64,000 nt of DNA from Luscinia megarhynchos (GCA_034336665.1 JAPFBE010000002.1:16098906-16162905), one strand, 5' to 3'; shown: positions 37,601 to 51,500, counted from the stretch's first letter. Notes: a model not told the origin generated them from the sequence alone. Made by a program: numbers and translations.

Positions 37601-40600
37601 CCTATTGCCTCTGAGCACTGAATTGTGAAGAGCAAACAAAATCCCAGGGCTCCTTTTTGTTTGCATTTTGTTCACGTGTATCTTCCTTTCCCATGGTACC
37701 TATTGTTGAAAGAACTGCCTTGTTTTGTGAGAGTGATTAGTAGTGGTTATGCAGCAGCACCAGGTGCCTGTAAACATGGTTTAGTTCTGGGGACAAACCC
37801 AGAACAGTTCAGCAAGGTGCTTTATCTCAGTGAGAAGATCAGCAGTAACAGCCCCACGAGCAGAATAGAGAGAGGAGGTGAGACATAACAGTACTGCATT
37901 TTTATTATTATTCTTAAATTGGATTCCAGTAGCACTTAAAGCTCTCTGTTAGATCAGGGTTAAAATGTGCAAACCACTTGAGCAAACACAACCCTCAACA
38001 CCTGCAATCCAAACCACGGTTCTCCAAGGAACTCAGGACCCTGCCAATCTTCTAAGCAAGAAATCAACAACAATTTTTGAAAAAATTATTTTCTATTTTC
38101 TTTGTTGGCTTTGCTTGTGCTGGTTTTTTTTGGTTTTGTGTTTGGTTTTGGTTTTTTTTTTTTTAAATGGAATATTAATTTCTGAAATTATCTCCAATGC
38201 TTTCCATCCTCAGACTCCAACAAAAAAGCTCAATGGAATTACTGGGCTTGAGCTGAGGAATTTCAGTTTTTGCTTTTTTTAAACATGGCTTCTGTGAGGA
38301 AGTTTCCAAGTTGGCATCAGCTATTCCATTACCAGGTCTAACTGGAGACTGGTAACACAGAGGCCTATTGTAATAGCAACAGCAGCAGTATTCTGGAAAA
38401 CAGCTGAAATCCTGCTGCCTAAATCATTAGAAGGGAAAGTAGACAAACTCTGGAAGTATTAGCTAGAAAAACCTATCAGGTCTTTGAAATTTTTAACTTC
38501 TGCCATGGTACACCTTGCTCATACAACCTGTGGTGCCAATTAAAACCTTAATTGGTGCTATTTGCTGCACTTTTTTCCTTAGTAATGGCTCTGAGCAAAG
38601 CCTGTAAATCAGCCCAAGCAGAGCTTGAAAATTCTTCATTTCCATCATGCTCATGTGCTTCATTCAAAATGTCAGCAAGAAAGACTGAAGAAAGATTAGT
38701 AAATGTGCTTCTTTTGTGGCAGAAGCACTGTAAATGTACCTGACAGCTGCCTATTACAGCATTTAAGCACTCCTGGAGTGTTTTAGAACAGTGCTGTCAA
38801 AATATTTTTCCAAAATATTATAATCCATTATTTGTATTATAAACAGAATTTGTTTGTAGAGAAAATCTGTTTTTCAAGATGCATACAATTGCTTTGCTAT
38901 CACTGAATTTCTTCTGATAGACTGTTCTTCAAAAATAAAACAAACATGACTCAGTGACACAAGGATATGAGACTTGCCTGAGAAAGACTCGCTCAACCAT
39001 ACACAATGAAAAAAGCTAAACATTTGTTTCCTTTTTTTTTAAATTTAGCACTATTTAAGTGCAACATGTCATGAAATGTATGAGGAAGCAGACTGAAAAA
39101 AAAGGTAGTAAGAGTTTAAAACCAAGGCAGCACACTAACATGGAACCAACAATTTGATTCAACTACAGCACTAAAACAAAATCAGCAGCCCATATGCATT
39201 TTCTGCAGGAATCACTATGGATAAAGTTTTGAACTCCAATATAAATGTTAACAAGACTCCCACTGATTTCAGCAGGACCAGGTTTAACTCCACTGCCCTT
39301 TTGGCCTTAAAGGTTTCAGCGTATCTTCACAACTTGCCCTGTAATTCTGAAACTGCTTCTTCCTATCTCATAGTTTCTCTTCCTATTGCTTTTCTCCTCA
39401 CTGACAATGCTGTATCTTAGCAAAACATTTAGCAGACACAGGGACATTCCAGGGTGACCTCTGACAGCTGCAGTTTCTGTCTCTCAACACCCACACAAAC
39501 AGGGGTCTCTTCCCAAGGCTGTGGAATGTCCCCTCTAGAGTGACTGCTGGCCCATGGACCCTGAGTCCCAACATCTGGGATGTTCTGCTGATGGCAGTAG
39601 GACAAGTTACAGCCACTTTTACCCCCTTGCCAGACCATTTCCATGCCCTGAAGGATCATGGAGTAAGGAAGGTCTGTAGCTTCGTTGATGCCCTGTTTTT
39701 GCCAGCTCCCACGTGTCTGGCAGCAAAGACATGGCGTATGCAGCTCAGAGCAAGGAAAAGTGAAGCTGTGCAGCAGGTTTCAGAGAGCTTTACAATTTCA
39801 GTGAATTGGACAATGAAATCCACTGCTAGGTCCATCAGAGACACAGACACCTGCTGCCAGAATGTGGGGCTAGGAGCCACCTTCACCCACGCACAGCAGT
39901 GGTTCAGTCACTAAGGAACACCAAATCCAGTCTTCACCAAACAGCTTTGCTCCTGTCCCTAACAAAACTGTCCAGCAAGTAAAATCTTGATCACGTCTTT
40001 GCAGTCCCAAAGCAGCTAAGGAAATAATGAGACTATTTTGCTCTGCCACTTTGGACTCTGGAATGATGTGGTTTTTTATGTGGGTCACAACCTTTGCCTG
40101 GATTACATTCCTCAGCACAAGATTTAATGTTATCTTTGGAGCCATATCAATCCAATAAGTTGTCAGTGGTTTTATGGCAGTGGAAATTTTGTTTAAACCT
40201 TGCTATTTTTGTTATTATTTCACATGACTGATTAACCTAGGTGGGAGAAAGAGAAATGCTCCTCTCACAATTAGATGATCAGTGATGTGAAAACTTGTTT
40301 TCATGGTGTATCCATGGACACTTGTCCAAGCATTCTTTTGAAGAAAAAAATATCCCAATTGTTATTTCCTTAGATTACTTTTAAGGCAAAATATGCATTT
40401 ATGATCTTAAATTAATTTAAGTTAGAAGTGTTAAAAAATATTTATATCAGACTTATTTTGTTCTACCCTTTGCATGACAAAAAAATTCCTAAACACATTT
40501 CTGCCACAATAAACACTTAATATACAAATTTAAGTCCAGGAACTAATTTCCATTAAAAAATGATAAATCCTTATGAACAGGTTGCCTAATTGAATTACTT

Positions 40601-40757
40601 AAGATTTTTTCAGCAGTTTGATCCAGCATAATTAGAATAAATAAGCCCATATATGGTATGTGTCAGGCATATCGCATTCTCTAAAATATGAAGAAGCATG
40701 ATTTCCAAAGCAAATCCTCTGTAAATGATCAGTATATATTAAACATAGCTTAAGTAC
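34698..40757 (-). other. HIVEP1: HIVEP1 intron after the giant exon (6.1 kb, phase 0)
   Basis: The donor is GTACTT at 40757 and the acceptor tttctttcag at 34698. AT-rich. It contains a 15-bp direct repeat pair at 35176-35190 and 35267-35281. A moderately GC-rich stretch at 39.4-39.95 kb produces a 124-residue open frame with no recognisable domain. I saw no clear transposon. Confidence 0.88.
35176..35281. repeat. 15-bp direct repeat pair flanking 76 bp
   Basis: gaggttattaacagg at 35176-35190 and again at 35267-35281. The intervening 76 bp has no poly-A tail and no recognised family similarity. Confidence 0.85.
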
Positions 40758-43700
40758 CTTGGTCAAGCTGTTCTTCCACTTGCTTGAATAGACCAATACA
40801 TCAGATCTGGGGTGTGTAGTTCTTGCTAGAGTGTACAGTGGTTTTTCAACTTTTTGTTTGGAATTGAGGAGGGAGAGAGCTACCTTTGTCGACAAACCGA
40901 GTGGATTAGGGTTGTTGGGACTAATGGTCCATGTGGAATAGGCAGAGATTTTTTGATCATTTTGCAGCAGATGCAATGGTTTTCTCTTCATGAGGTAACA
41001 CCAGGTAAAATTTGTTGTGGTCTTGAGGCTTGGAAAGGACAGCCTCTGCACTTCTCCTGCATTCATCACAGCCAGTGTCACTACAGGCTTTGCTTGGCCC
41101 GGGCTGCTGACGTGAGCGCTCTCATCACTGTTACTCGGGGATCTTCTCTCTTGGCTGCTACTTACAGCCTTGAGAAGAGAATTCTGGCTACTCACTGGAG
41201 ACAATTCAGAAGGTTTCCTGACTACAAACACTGGTGGTGTGGAAGACTTAAGGTCTTCAGATTCTGGTGACTTCTTTAGGGTTTCTGAAACCCCAGTGTC
41301 AGATGATTGATGGTCAGGAGGGTCTGAAGTACTGGCCTTGCTGCTTTTTTCATGCTGTGTAACAACATCAGGATCCAAGAGGTGATTTTCAAGAGGCTCT
41401 GTGGTGCAAACCTGTCTTACCAAAACTGGTTTCTTTTGCTTACTAGTAGGGTCACTAGATCTAACGCTCAGTGAATGTGATGGTCTAGCATCTGTCATAC
41501 AAGCAGCTCCACTCTCCTCTTTAACCCGCTTTTGCTGTTTTTCCATGGCAATGTCTAAACTGTTTGCTGGGGAAAGCATTCGTTTACTTGAAGCTGTAAC
41601 TTCTGGTTGAGGGAAGAGGCCGCTAACTGGCACTTTCTGAATGACATTCGAAGAGCTTGACAGAGGTGAATTTCTGGTTACACTTTCCAGTGGTGAATTT
41701 TCAAATTCAAATGAATTTGGCAAAGTCCTCTGATGATCTTTGTGAGATTTTGGCAGCTGAGTTTTGCCTTCAAGCGTTGGCACTGTCACAACATTTGTTT
41801 TGCCGACGGACTGATTTCCCTGATCCTGGGTCACTAAAATGTGAGGCAGGGGTGTAACAGTTGCGAAGCCATAGGATGGCATACTGCTCTGAATACGGAC
41901 GGGAACCACAAAAGGAGGAATCTGATGTATCTGACTGCTGCAGTTATTAGGAACAATTTGCTTTAGAGGAGGCACAGAGTATGGATTAGACATGTCAGAG
42001 AGTTTTGTCTGCACTTCAAAGGAAGATGCATTCTGGTCCATCCCAACTTGACTTGGACCAGTCTGAGTTGATAAAGTATTTTTTAGCAATTTAGAAGAGT
42101 ATGGCTGACCTATATGTAATGTTTTTACTTGAAGTTGATACTTTGGAGCAAAACAGTCCTTTTTTTCATCAGGATGACAAGAAAGCGAGTTCGTGCTTGC
42201 TTGCTCCCCTTGGGCTGATGTTTTAGTAGATGGCTGGGAAGGCTGATGAGTCAAGGATGGTTGGCCTTGATTATTCAACGTGTGATCTAGAGGCTGCTGT
42301 GCTGAAGATAGGCTAACAGGATTACAATCTTGAATCGCTGAATGGGGCCTGGAGTTAGTCTGTGAATGCTGAGTACTTGAAGGAAACTCCACCAAAGATT
42401 GGCCAGGGGTCTGCAGCCTGTGCAATGGCACTGTGGACACATCTGTGGCATGAGCTGCCTGCAATGAAGAAGTTGATTTCACTTGAGGCTGTTGATTTTC
42501 TGGGGCAATATTTAAAGATATTTGTCTTACAAATGGCCCCCTCCTCCTTTCTAGCAGAGGCACGTGCCCAGCAGCTCCCATTTGCAGATGACACTTTTGG
42601 AGTGGCTACCTCTACAAGTGGGACAGGTTTTGATGGAGACATGCTTCCACAGTCAAAAGACTTACTCCTGTAGTCCACAACCTCCATGGAGGGCTGCGTG
42701 CAGCTGATTTGCTCTGAGGCAGCACGTCTCATTTCCCGGTAATGAGGTCCAGGCACTGCCAGTGCATGTGAGCCAGCAGGAATCATGAGGAATTCTGAAG
42801 ACTTACTAGCAGGCTCTGCTTTGGAAAGGTTCTCAGCCTTTAAAGGTATCATCTTTATCAAATGAAGTTGAGAAACTGGAGGCATGAGACAAGCTACTCT
42901 CCCGACTTAGGCTTCTGGAAAGTGTGGAGTCAACACTTGATTCAGCAGATGAATGTTCCATTTCAGCCAACCGAATTCTCTTCTTCTTCGGTGGAAGCTT
43001 TTCTGTTGGCAATTTAGACAGTGTTTCACTGCGTTGTGGCCAGTTAAACCTTTCTGTCTTTTCTGGGTCGCTGCATTGGTTTTCTTGCTCTCTGTCTGGT
43101 TCTTCTGTGACCAGTATTTCAGGAACCTGGATGTTATGCTGGCGAACGAGTCTTGATGGCTGAAGAGGAGCACTCCTCTCATTAGAAACTAATTGGCTTC
43201 CCTGAACTTCCCCTCTGGGCGGTTCTGATGACAAGGGTTGGTGACGCTGGGGAGTGCTCAGATGAGAGTGTCTGTCTTCTTGGATTACAACTGTATTCAA
43301 AGAGCGGTGCTTTGCAGCCTTGTTGGGCTCTTGAGAAGAAACTGGTGATACTCTTTCAAACGACTCTGATTTCTCAAATGAGCTATTTCTGCTCAGTGAA
43401 TTTGTGTGCTGTATTACTGATATGCCAGTCCCTTGCCTCTTCAACTCCACCTTTTCTTGCACAGGTGAACTTGCCTGCTTTTCAATGAGTGGAGCCATCT
43501 TTGGCTCAGTAGTCTGATCTGTGCCACGAGCCACAAGCTGAATTTGGGAATTCTGAAGCAGAAGTTTGCTTGGTTGTTGTGATCCTACCACGGTTGTGGC
43601 ACTGTGTTTTGACAGACTGGAAGAATTTGCTGGCTTGCTTTGACCTTCTGTGTTCTTTGATAGTACGCTCGTATCATTTTGCTGTGGGTCGTCATCATCA

Positions 43701-46700
43701 CCAACACTTTTCATTTTCCTTCTTTTCCTTATCTGGGGCGTCTGCTCCCAGACACCAGTTGAAGTTGTGACTCTGTAGTGTAGAATTTGAGGCTGTGTAC
43801 TGTTTGGAGCAGTTTTGTGCTCAGGCTCCCGGATTGCTGCTTTAGTTTTAGGACCATGCAACTCCGAACAATAAAATTTCTTGTGGTTTTCAAAATTTTC
43901 CAGTTTTCTGTATCTGTTCCTGCAGGTTTCACATTCAAACATTGTTCCTCGCACCTGGGGGGACTTCTTTGTTTTTTCTACATTTGATCCCTGTGCCAGG
44001 GATTTGCTCCTTTGCAGTAAGGATTCATTTGATAAATTACACCCCAGATAACCTTCTTCTACTGATCGCACTGGTCCAAGACCTTGGCCTTCACCAGTAG
44101 AAGAATCTTCTATTGCTGCCTGTCTAACCAGGGTCCGAGGATGTCCACCTTGGTTCAGCGGAGTGGTAGGTCCCGACACAAAAACATCATCATATAAAGA
44201 GCCAATTTTATCATCAAATGACTGGCTTCCTCGAAGGGGATGAGAGGGAGGTATGACATTAGGAGGTACTGCTGAGTAACTGGTGGTAGGCATGGAATTA
44301 CTTCGCGTTATAGGTAAACAGTCAAGGGATGGTACAGAAAGAAGGAAAACTTGCTTGGATTTCTCAGTGGGTGTGAAAGGAGACTTTGGTATATCAGAAC
44401 TTGAGCTAGTTCTTCTTCCCATGGGCTTTAAATCAAACTGGAAAGAATCCTTAAATATGTAGGATTTTGGTGAATCTATGCTTCCTCTCCTCGAAAGAGA
44501 TGTTCTTCTTGGTTTCACACTATCTAACTGCTTGTCATCCACAACGGCCTCATTATCAGAAATTAACTTTGAGATGCGCTCCTCAAGAGTTTTTGTTGCC
44601 AAGGGAGGTCGCATTTGGCCAGAGAGAATCAGATTTTTTTCAGCACAAACAGTTTGTACCACTGATGCTACCATGCCACTTGCTCGTGGCACACAGGGCA
44701 GGTTTTTATTTGGATCTTTCTCAGAGGTCAACAACCCCCTTACAAAAGGAGCTGGGGGGCTCATTGTTTGATCGGCACTTTCAGAACGAGAGAAATAACC
44801 AGAATCAGTACTACCTAAACTTCTAGGGCTCAGAAGACATTTTCCTTGCTGATCTTGAGAACCATCAGTTGCCTGTTGTCTCTGGAGTTGAGCATGCACT
44901 GGTCCTCCTGTTGATCCTGTCTGCTCCTCTAACAGGCCTGCTTCTACTTTCTGGTGCTGCTTTACATCATTCTCCTTGAATGAGGCTGCATGTGTTAAAT
45001 TTGATTGAAGAGTTGTGACTTTACAATCTCCTTTTCTCTGTGCTGCAGAAAGCTCAGGTGCTGGCTCTGTCACTTTTGGGCTATCGGCCCTCAATGGAGA
45101 AACATTTACAGGATGAACTACTACTTTTGGTAAAGCTGCCCTTACTTGAGGTTCTGTATCATGTAATGAAGAGTCACCTGGGATACAGTCTGGGTTGCTT
45201 AATGGAATAGGGCTTCCTTTCTGCAGTGTTTCCGCACTTGAAATGACTTTCACTAATTGTGCAGGTTCCAGTTCTTGATCATCTTGTCTTTCATCTGCAG
45301 TGCCTTCATCTTCACTTTCACCACTTTCCTCCACATCTGAATGAATGCTAAGTGCTTTGTCTGAGTCTTGAGATAAGAAGAGGCCACCTGAATCTGGCTG
45401 TAGGACAAGTCCAAGTTTGATGGCATGTGCATGAGATTTTTTGTGCTTGTAGAGATTGCTTTTGGTTTTAAATGAAAACCCACACGTCACACAAGGATAT
45501 GGTCGCTCTCCAGTATGGGATCGGATGTGCTTTTGGAGAACACTGGGCTTGGCACAGGCCCGATTGCAATACTCACAGACGTATTTCCCTAGCTTTTTAG
45601 GCTTCTGGTCTTTCAAGAGGTTACATATTTGTTCTACACCATGGTTTACAACTGATGCTATCTGGGCTGAATTATACACTGGACCTATAGACAAGTGTGT
45701 TGAACTCGATGTGTTAATTGACAATGGTGAAGACGAACTAGCTACTAACGGGTTTTGAGAAAAAACCTGAGTTACAGTGGAAGATGAGGTGTGAACGACA
45801 GACGAAGTCACTGCTATGCTGTAGATCTGCTGGAGCTTGGGATTTTCTTGACTCTGCTGTTGCACCAGCGACCTAGTTAAACTTGGACACATAACAACCT
45901 GGTGATTTTGCTGACTGGTTTTAGTAATAAGGTCTTGTGAATGAGAAACTGATTGGCCTTGTGCTTGTCCAGTCTTGGCTGTTGTTGCTACATGCACATT
46001 GTTCAACGGGTAATAGTGAGGTCCAGCTGCAAACTCCTGCTGTGACAAAGCAGACTGATTTTGGACACTTACTGTATTGGACGTGAGACTAGAAGAGGTG
46101 CTTACAGTTTTATTTGGTCTCAGTTTCTCTATTTGCATTCCATAAGGGGGGCACTCTTGTGCTAAGGTGTTCAGTTCAGGCTCCATAGCTTTTAGTAAGA
46201 CATCGAATGCAGTACGTGTACATGGGGACGACGTACTGCAATCAACAAAATTAATACATTCATTACTGTCAGTCTTTGTATTACTTGATGAGGAGTTTGA
46301 GGGAGGCTTCCTCTCTGCTGAGTTCAGTTGGTTTGCATCAGTATCCCCTGCTGCCTGTTTACACACATCTAAGGACTGATGCGCCAGTGAAAGCTTTGTC
46401 TGCATTGATGTCTCAGATTTGGTTGTTTCAACATTTATCTCACTGCTAAGTGCTCCCCCATTTTGTTTGGTACATTGATTTCCATTTTGCACGGGCAGGT
46501 GATCCTGTGCCCTAGCATGTTCAGAGGCATCTGGAAGAGCTTTTAGCGGTGAAGGGTCTGCATTTTGCTTAACCTTGGCTTCAGCAGGGTTTCTCAAAGG
46601 CGATTTTGGTATTTTTTTAAGATGGTTTTCAGACACAATCTTTTTTCTTTTCACACCTTTAATTGTATCTTGGGTTCCTCTAGTACCAGCATCGGTGATT

Positions 46701-46701
46701 T
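40758..46701 (-). CDS. HIVEP1: HIVEP1 giant central exon (about 1,980 codons, interrupted by two +1 frameshifts)
   Basis: The 5,944-bp giant exon characteristic of HIVEP genes. The acceptor AG is at 46702-46703 (gttttaacag, phase 1) and the donor GT at 40757-40756 (AAG|GTACTT, phase 0). It begins EITDAG and [20 protein letters not shown], matching human HIVEP1 and not HIVEP2 or HIVEP3. In order it contains: the ZAS-N C2H2 pair at 45431-45577 (about residues 407-455; [21 protein letters not shown] then [21 protein letters not shown]); [15 protein letters not shown] near 44770-44815; a central HIVEP-type finger at 43862-43939 ([20 protein letters not shown]); [20 protein letters not shown] near 43100-43155; and a basic signal PPKKKRIRL near 42967-42993. 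The frame breaks at 42839-42844 (stop TGA at 42833-42835) and again at 42577-42579. Conserved family sequence continues across both breaks, so this is one exon. Removing one base at each site would give exact phase closure (5,942 = 3 x 1,980 + 2). Confidence 0.95.
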
Positions 46702-48470
46702 CTGTTAAAACAGAAAGAGAATAAAAAAGAATATTCAAACTGGATAATGCAGTATATTTTTTATTTATACCATTTTGACATCTCTAAGTTTCAACAGTAA
46801 GCCCTGGAGCAAGAGGACTGTCTGTCTCTCCAGCCTTCAATACTATCAGTTAACAGTAAATGTATCTCAGAGAAGATCTATTTTGTTTTCATCTAAGATG
46901 AGCAATGCTTTCTAACTACAGCTTGAAGACATTACAAAAGTAATTTACTATAGGAAAAGCTTCCAAGGAAATGTAAGAAAAGGAAGGCTACTGAAGGAAT
47001 AGTTTAGCAACTCCTTTTCAGACAAGTTCAGAAGCCTCTCTCTTGCACTAGTTTAAGAATTCAAATTATTATAGGAGGAAAATGAAGAACCAAGACACAT
47101 ATGTAATGATTGTCACTTTTTCCATGTATATGTTCCCGTAGTCAAGGAATGAACACAACTTCCTCATGGTTATATTTGTAAGTAGATTTATCATGGAAAT
47201 GGCACAACCACCCACACCATCTGTCAAATACTGTATTTCAGAGCTCCAATTACTGAATTTCAATAGCATTTCAGATGAGCAACTACTGTGGATGAATAAA
47301 ATCAGTCACACTTAAATGACTTCCTATTTGTGCATCATGAAACAAAATAAACTAAATCTGAATTATTTCATTACTAGCTACACTTGTTGCTGATTTTAAG
47401 CAGCTATGCATGCAGAGTTTCAGGGGGGTAGGGAATAGCAAATGAATTGGTGCATTATTCAGCAGAATAATAATTTTGTGGGAAGGACTTGTATTTGTAG
47501 ACAGTCCAATTCCCTCTATAACAAAAACCACAAATAGACTGAATTTCAATGTTGATACACAGCACCCTTTTTTTTTAGTGGATACTCAAGTCACACACCT
47601 TTGTCTACCTGAAAGATATGATAATCTCTCAGCTTATTTTTTGTTTTTTACTTCTATCCTAAGATAGACACAGTCATAGACACTGCCTCCACTAGCTTCA
47701 CTGGCAGGACAGAGGAAGCTAAATATTAAATGGATGTAAATTAATTTTTTTAGGCTTTAACAACTCCTTCATCATGCTGTTACCAAAACCCCTACTCGTC
47801 TGACTGCCAATATTAAAAGTAAAGGAGGAATCCAATGTGACTGGAGGGCTGATGGCTCTGGGACACACACATTTTGGGAAGCAGCACTGAATAACTCTAT
47901 GCAGGTTTTTCTGCATGAGTAACTCAGGAACAGAGGTTTATGTGCACTTCTAAGTAAAGAACAGCCTTAAAACAACATATAAAGGGATGAAATCCTCACA
48001 GTCAGCTTCACAAGGAGTCAAGTGGAGGAAGCTCAGACTTCCCAGTACCCATCAGCCTTACAGCCCCCTGGACTGGCACAAGGACTGTCCTCTTGCAGAA
48101 ACACCAGCTGGATTCCATACTGTGGTTGGAGGAAAGCCAATGCATTGTGTGCATCTGACAAGAGATACTGTAGTTGATGAATTCAGAGTGAAATTCCTGC
48201 TCAGTGTAGAGAAAATCCAGGCAATATCTAAAGCACGTCTAGCAGAAGAGAATGCAAAGTGACCAGTAGGGGGAAAAAAGCAAAGATATTATGTTTTCTC
48301 CATGCCAGAGCACAACCCAGCTGGGATGTGTGGTAATGCCAGATACTTGGAATTTCAAAACCTAATTTCTGTCTTGATGCCAACTTAATTATACACATAT
48401 ATTCAGTTAAGGTGAATGGATATTCAGATTACCCTGCAAACTGAAAGATTAAAGACTACATATCACACAA

Positions 48471-48568
48471 TGTGCTGGTTTTGGCTGGGGTAGAGTTAAC
48501 TTTCTTTACAGTGGCTAGAATGTGAATTACAGAGCCTTGGCTGATGGCTGGGGTGAAACCACAGCACA
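48471..48568 (+). mobile_element. 98-bp internally deleted LTR relic
   Basis: Begins tgtgctggttttggctgggg tagagttaactttctttaca, the 5' end of the same LTR family as the copy at 60930. It ends gatggctggggtgaaaccac, the 3' end of that family. Only about 98 bp separate the two termini, against about 580 bp in the fuller copy, so most of the LTR is missing. No protein-coding sequence is present. Target-site duplications are not clear. Confidence 0.7.
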
Positions 48569-51500
48569 TATAATTCACTGCAAATGTGGAAGCTCTGCAG
48601 AACCTGACCCATTCCTCTCCCAGCCCTACTAGCAAAAGCTTACCTATGAAGAGTAAGAGTCTGTTTTGCCACATTCAGCAGTCCCTTGAAAGAAATGCTT
48701 GAATCCATTGCCAGAACTACTGCCTCCATATCCTAGTTCAGGTAACTTTGTGCTCCTCGGGCATCCAGAGGGAAATTTCTGCGGCAATTGTTCACTTAAC
48801 CTCTAAATGAACTTTGGATTTATTGCTGTATCATCAAAACCTATTCCTATTAGGCTGGATTCAACATATTCCAAGCCAAGTAGTCTCCCATCATGTTTTG
48901 TACTTTCCATTGCTTCACAATTTAATAGTGACTTAACACTAATAAGTTATCTCTAATATAATGAAGGGTGAATTCTTTACAATTCATAGTCTATTGCAGC
49001 TGTTTTTTCTTCAATAACAACAAAAACCAGTTTTACACAAATGAAAGAGAAAATAACAAGGTAATCACATAAAAGTGTGCTTTTAGCCATGGTTTGGTGA
49101 TCTCTCTGAAACATGGCCACGTTAATTGCACATAAGTGATTCCTTTTATGCACACACTGTAGCTTTTGTGCAGTCATAATCACGCCTCCACACCAATCAT
49201 ACTCCAGTGTTTTTACCGGAGCACTAGGGAAAGAGCTGGGCAGATTACACAGCTAGGAAAGTAAGAGTGCCATGAATTGCAAACATCCAAGCAAATGTAC
49301 ACAAAAAAAGACCAAGTTGTTTCATACTGCAGCAATGGAACAATCAAATGTGGTGCTTCCTGATACATCGGAATATTCAAAGCTACTGTTTCTGGTTTCA
49401 ACCATACAAGGATACTCAACCTGCACAATGTAGTGGTGAACTGAAAACCAACACAGCTGAAAGATAAAATGTGGCTTACAAAAGCCTTAAAGGAAGTAAA
49501 AATGAGTCTCCAATCTAGCAATCAAGCAATTAAAAAGATTCATTCACTTTGAATAACAAGATCAGAATCTTCCATAATCTCTCTACTGCTTTACTATTAA
49601 AAAATGCTGTTTGACACATGCCAGAGTATAAAAATTGTTTGGGAACCTCAAAAGAAAAGTAAAAAGAATGAACAAAAGTAAGTTATGTGTTGCATTACAT
49701 ATAGAAAAAGTTTTTTTTTTCAGTCTTCACTACAGCTGTGCTGCTTTTATACCAATAAAATTTCAAACTACAGAAATCATGAGAACTAAATTCTTATTTG
49801 TATTTCTGCCTCTACATGTTTTGTGATCCCAGAGATGGAGTGACAGAATTACTTCAAGGTATCCATCTATAAAATCTTGTAAAATGTACTTACTTGACAA
49901 TGATTTTACATGGCTAAAAATTGTGTAAGTCCTGCGTTCTACCCTACTCCGGATAATTTAGAAATCTTTATTATTATTCTTAATGGAACTATTCACCTTA
50001 TGTTTGCTAACAACCACATTTCTGGCATATCTGGAGAAAAAAAGGAACTACCAACAACTTTGTTTCACTTATTTTTAGCTGGTCATTGTTTTTTTCCAAG
50101 TCTTTGCTTTGCATTCCCTGTTTATATTGAAGATATTCCACCACACGTTTCTTAATATACAGCTACATCATTGCACAAAGGTCAACTGCATCAATATTTC
50201 CAGAGGCATCAACAAAACTGGCAGAAAGCATCAGTCCCCAAATGCTAAGGACTCCTCTGCCTTGCAACTTTCAGGAGTGTGATGACTTGCAGGGGCTGTC
50301 CGTGTACCCACATCCACAAACTGACACTGAACAAAAAGAATGTAAAAACATCCTTATGTGGAAAAAAAGTATGAAGTTGATCTGCTTTTCTTTCTCTCTC
50401 TGCCATGCTATGTGCTCTGCTCACCCCCTCTGCAGTCACCCTGCCATTCTCATCATTCAGTGGTAATTCCCCTTTTCCTCTGGTGGTGAAGTGGTATTTT
50501 TGAGAACTGCTGTCACCTCAATCAGATGTCTAAAAAGAATCTTTCTCATAAAGCTGTATTACATCAAATAGGATTAAGTTACCCAGGCCAGAAGAAGAGG
50601 GGACAATGCCACTGTGCTCAGTACCTCACTTTTCACATTCCAGGGACACCAGAGCATCTTTTTGTGCTTTGCCTGGTTGGCTTTGTTCTGCCTGCTCTCA
50701 AGATTTTCCACTTAATTCCTTTGTTTCAGCATGAATTCTGCACTCAAAACATGACAAGAAAAAACTGACGTTTTTAAACATGATTTTGTTCAACTACAAT
50801 TTCTCTGATGCACTTCATTCTATGCACAGGAAATAGAACAAAAGAACACAGGTGTGATGGGGTAGATAGCAATCTGCGAAGTAGCTCACGCAGCAAATAA
50901 GGGAAGTTATAAGTGATCTGATTTTTTCTTCCAAAGCATTTACTGGTGAACCAGACAGTGTCTTGACAAAATGATCTCAATGGTTTTGTTTAAGTAACTT
51001 CTAGAACTGCCTGTCTCAAAGCCTACATGTTATTATAACACCTACTCTCTTTCTCTCCCTTCTCATAGTGCTTTGAACTTATATAAAAGAGGAAGAGGGA
51101 ACCAAGGAATGGCACCACTCCCTTCTCCCTCAGTGTCACCCTGTGAACATGGAGCAAGCAACCACTATCTATCCCTGCAGTCCAATGAGCACCATAATTT
51201 TCATCTCATGCACTCACTTCACATGTCAGAATTTAAAAAAATCACTGTTGGCTCCTATACAAACACCAGACCTTCAAATCCAATCACCCAATCTTTAGCT
51301 CCTAATCTGTACTTTGGCTCTCAGGGCACTGCAAGTAAGACCAAGTCTCTTCTGAAAGCCTTCAACTACTAATTGATGTCTTAAATGAAGGGCTAAGAGG
51401 TTACTCTGACACCCAAAAATGCTGTTGATCCAAAGATGGAAGGGTTCCCAAAAGAGAGAGACGGTTACTAAGGATCTTATTCTGATTTAAGATAAGATTA

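Noticed and set aside
42833..42846. Antizyme-like programmed +1 frameshift at GGC-TGA in HIVEP1
   Set aside because: The geometry (a +1 slip at a TGA) is superficially right, but a second +1 shift 260 bp on has no stop or slippery context, the surrounding family is not known to frameshift, and two independent one-base insertions explain both breaks.
42355..42885. Separate 176-codon gene on the minus strand
   Set aside because: Its middle part is conserved HIVEP1 sequence in a shifted frame; the ends are read-through on either side of the frameshifts.
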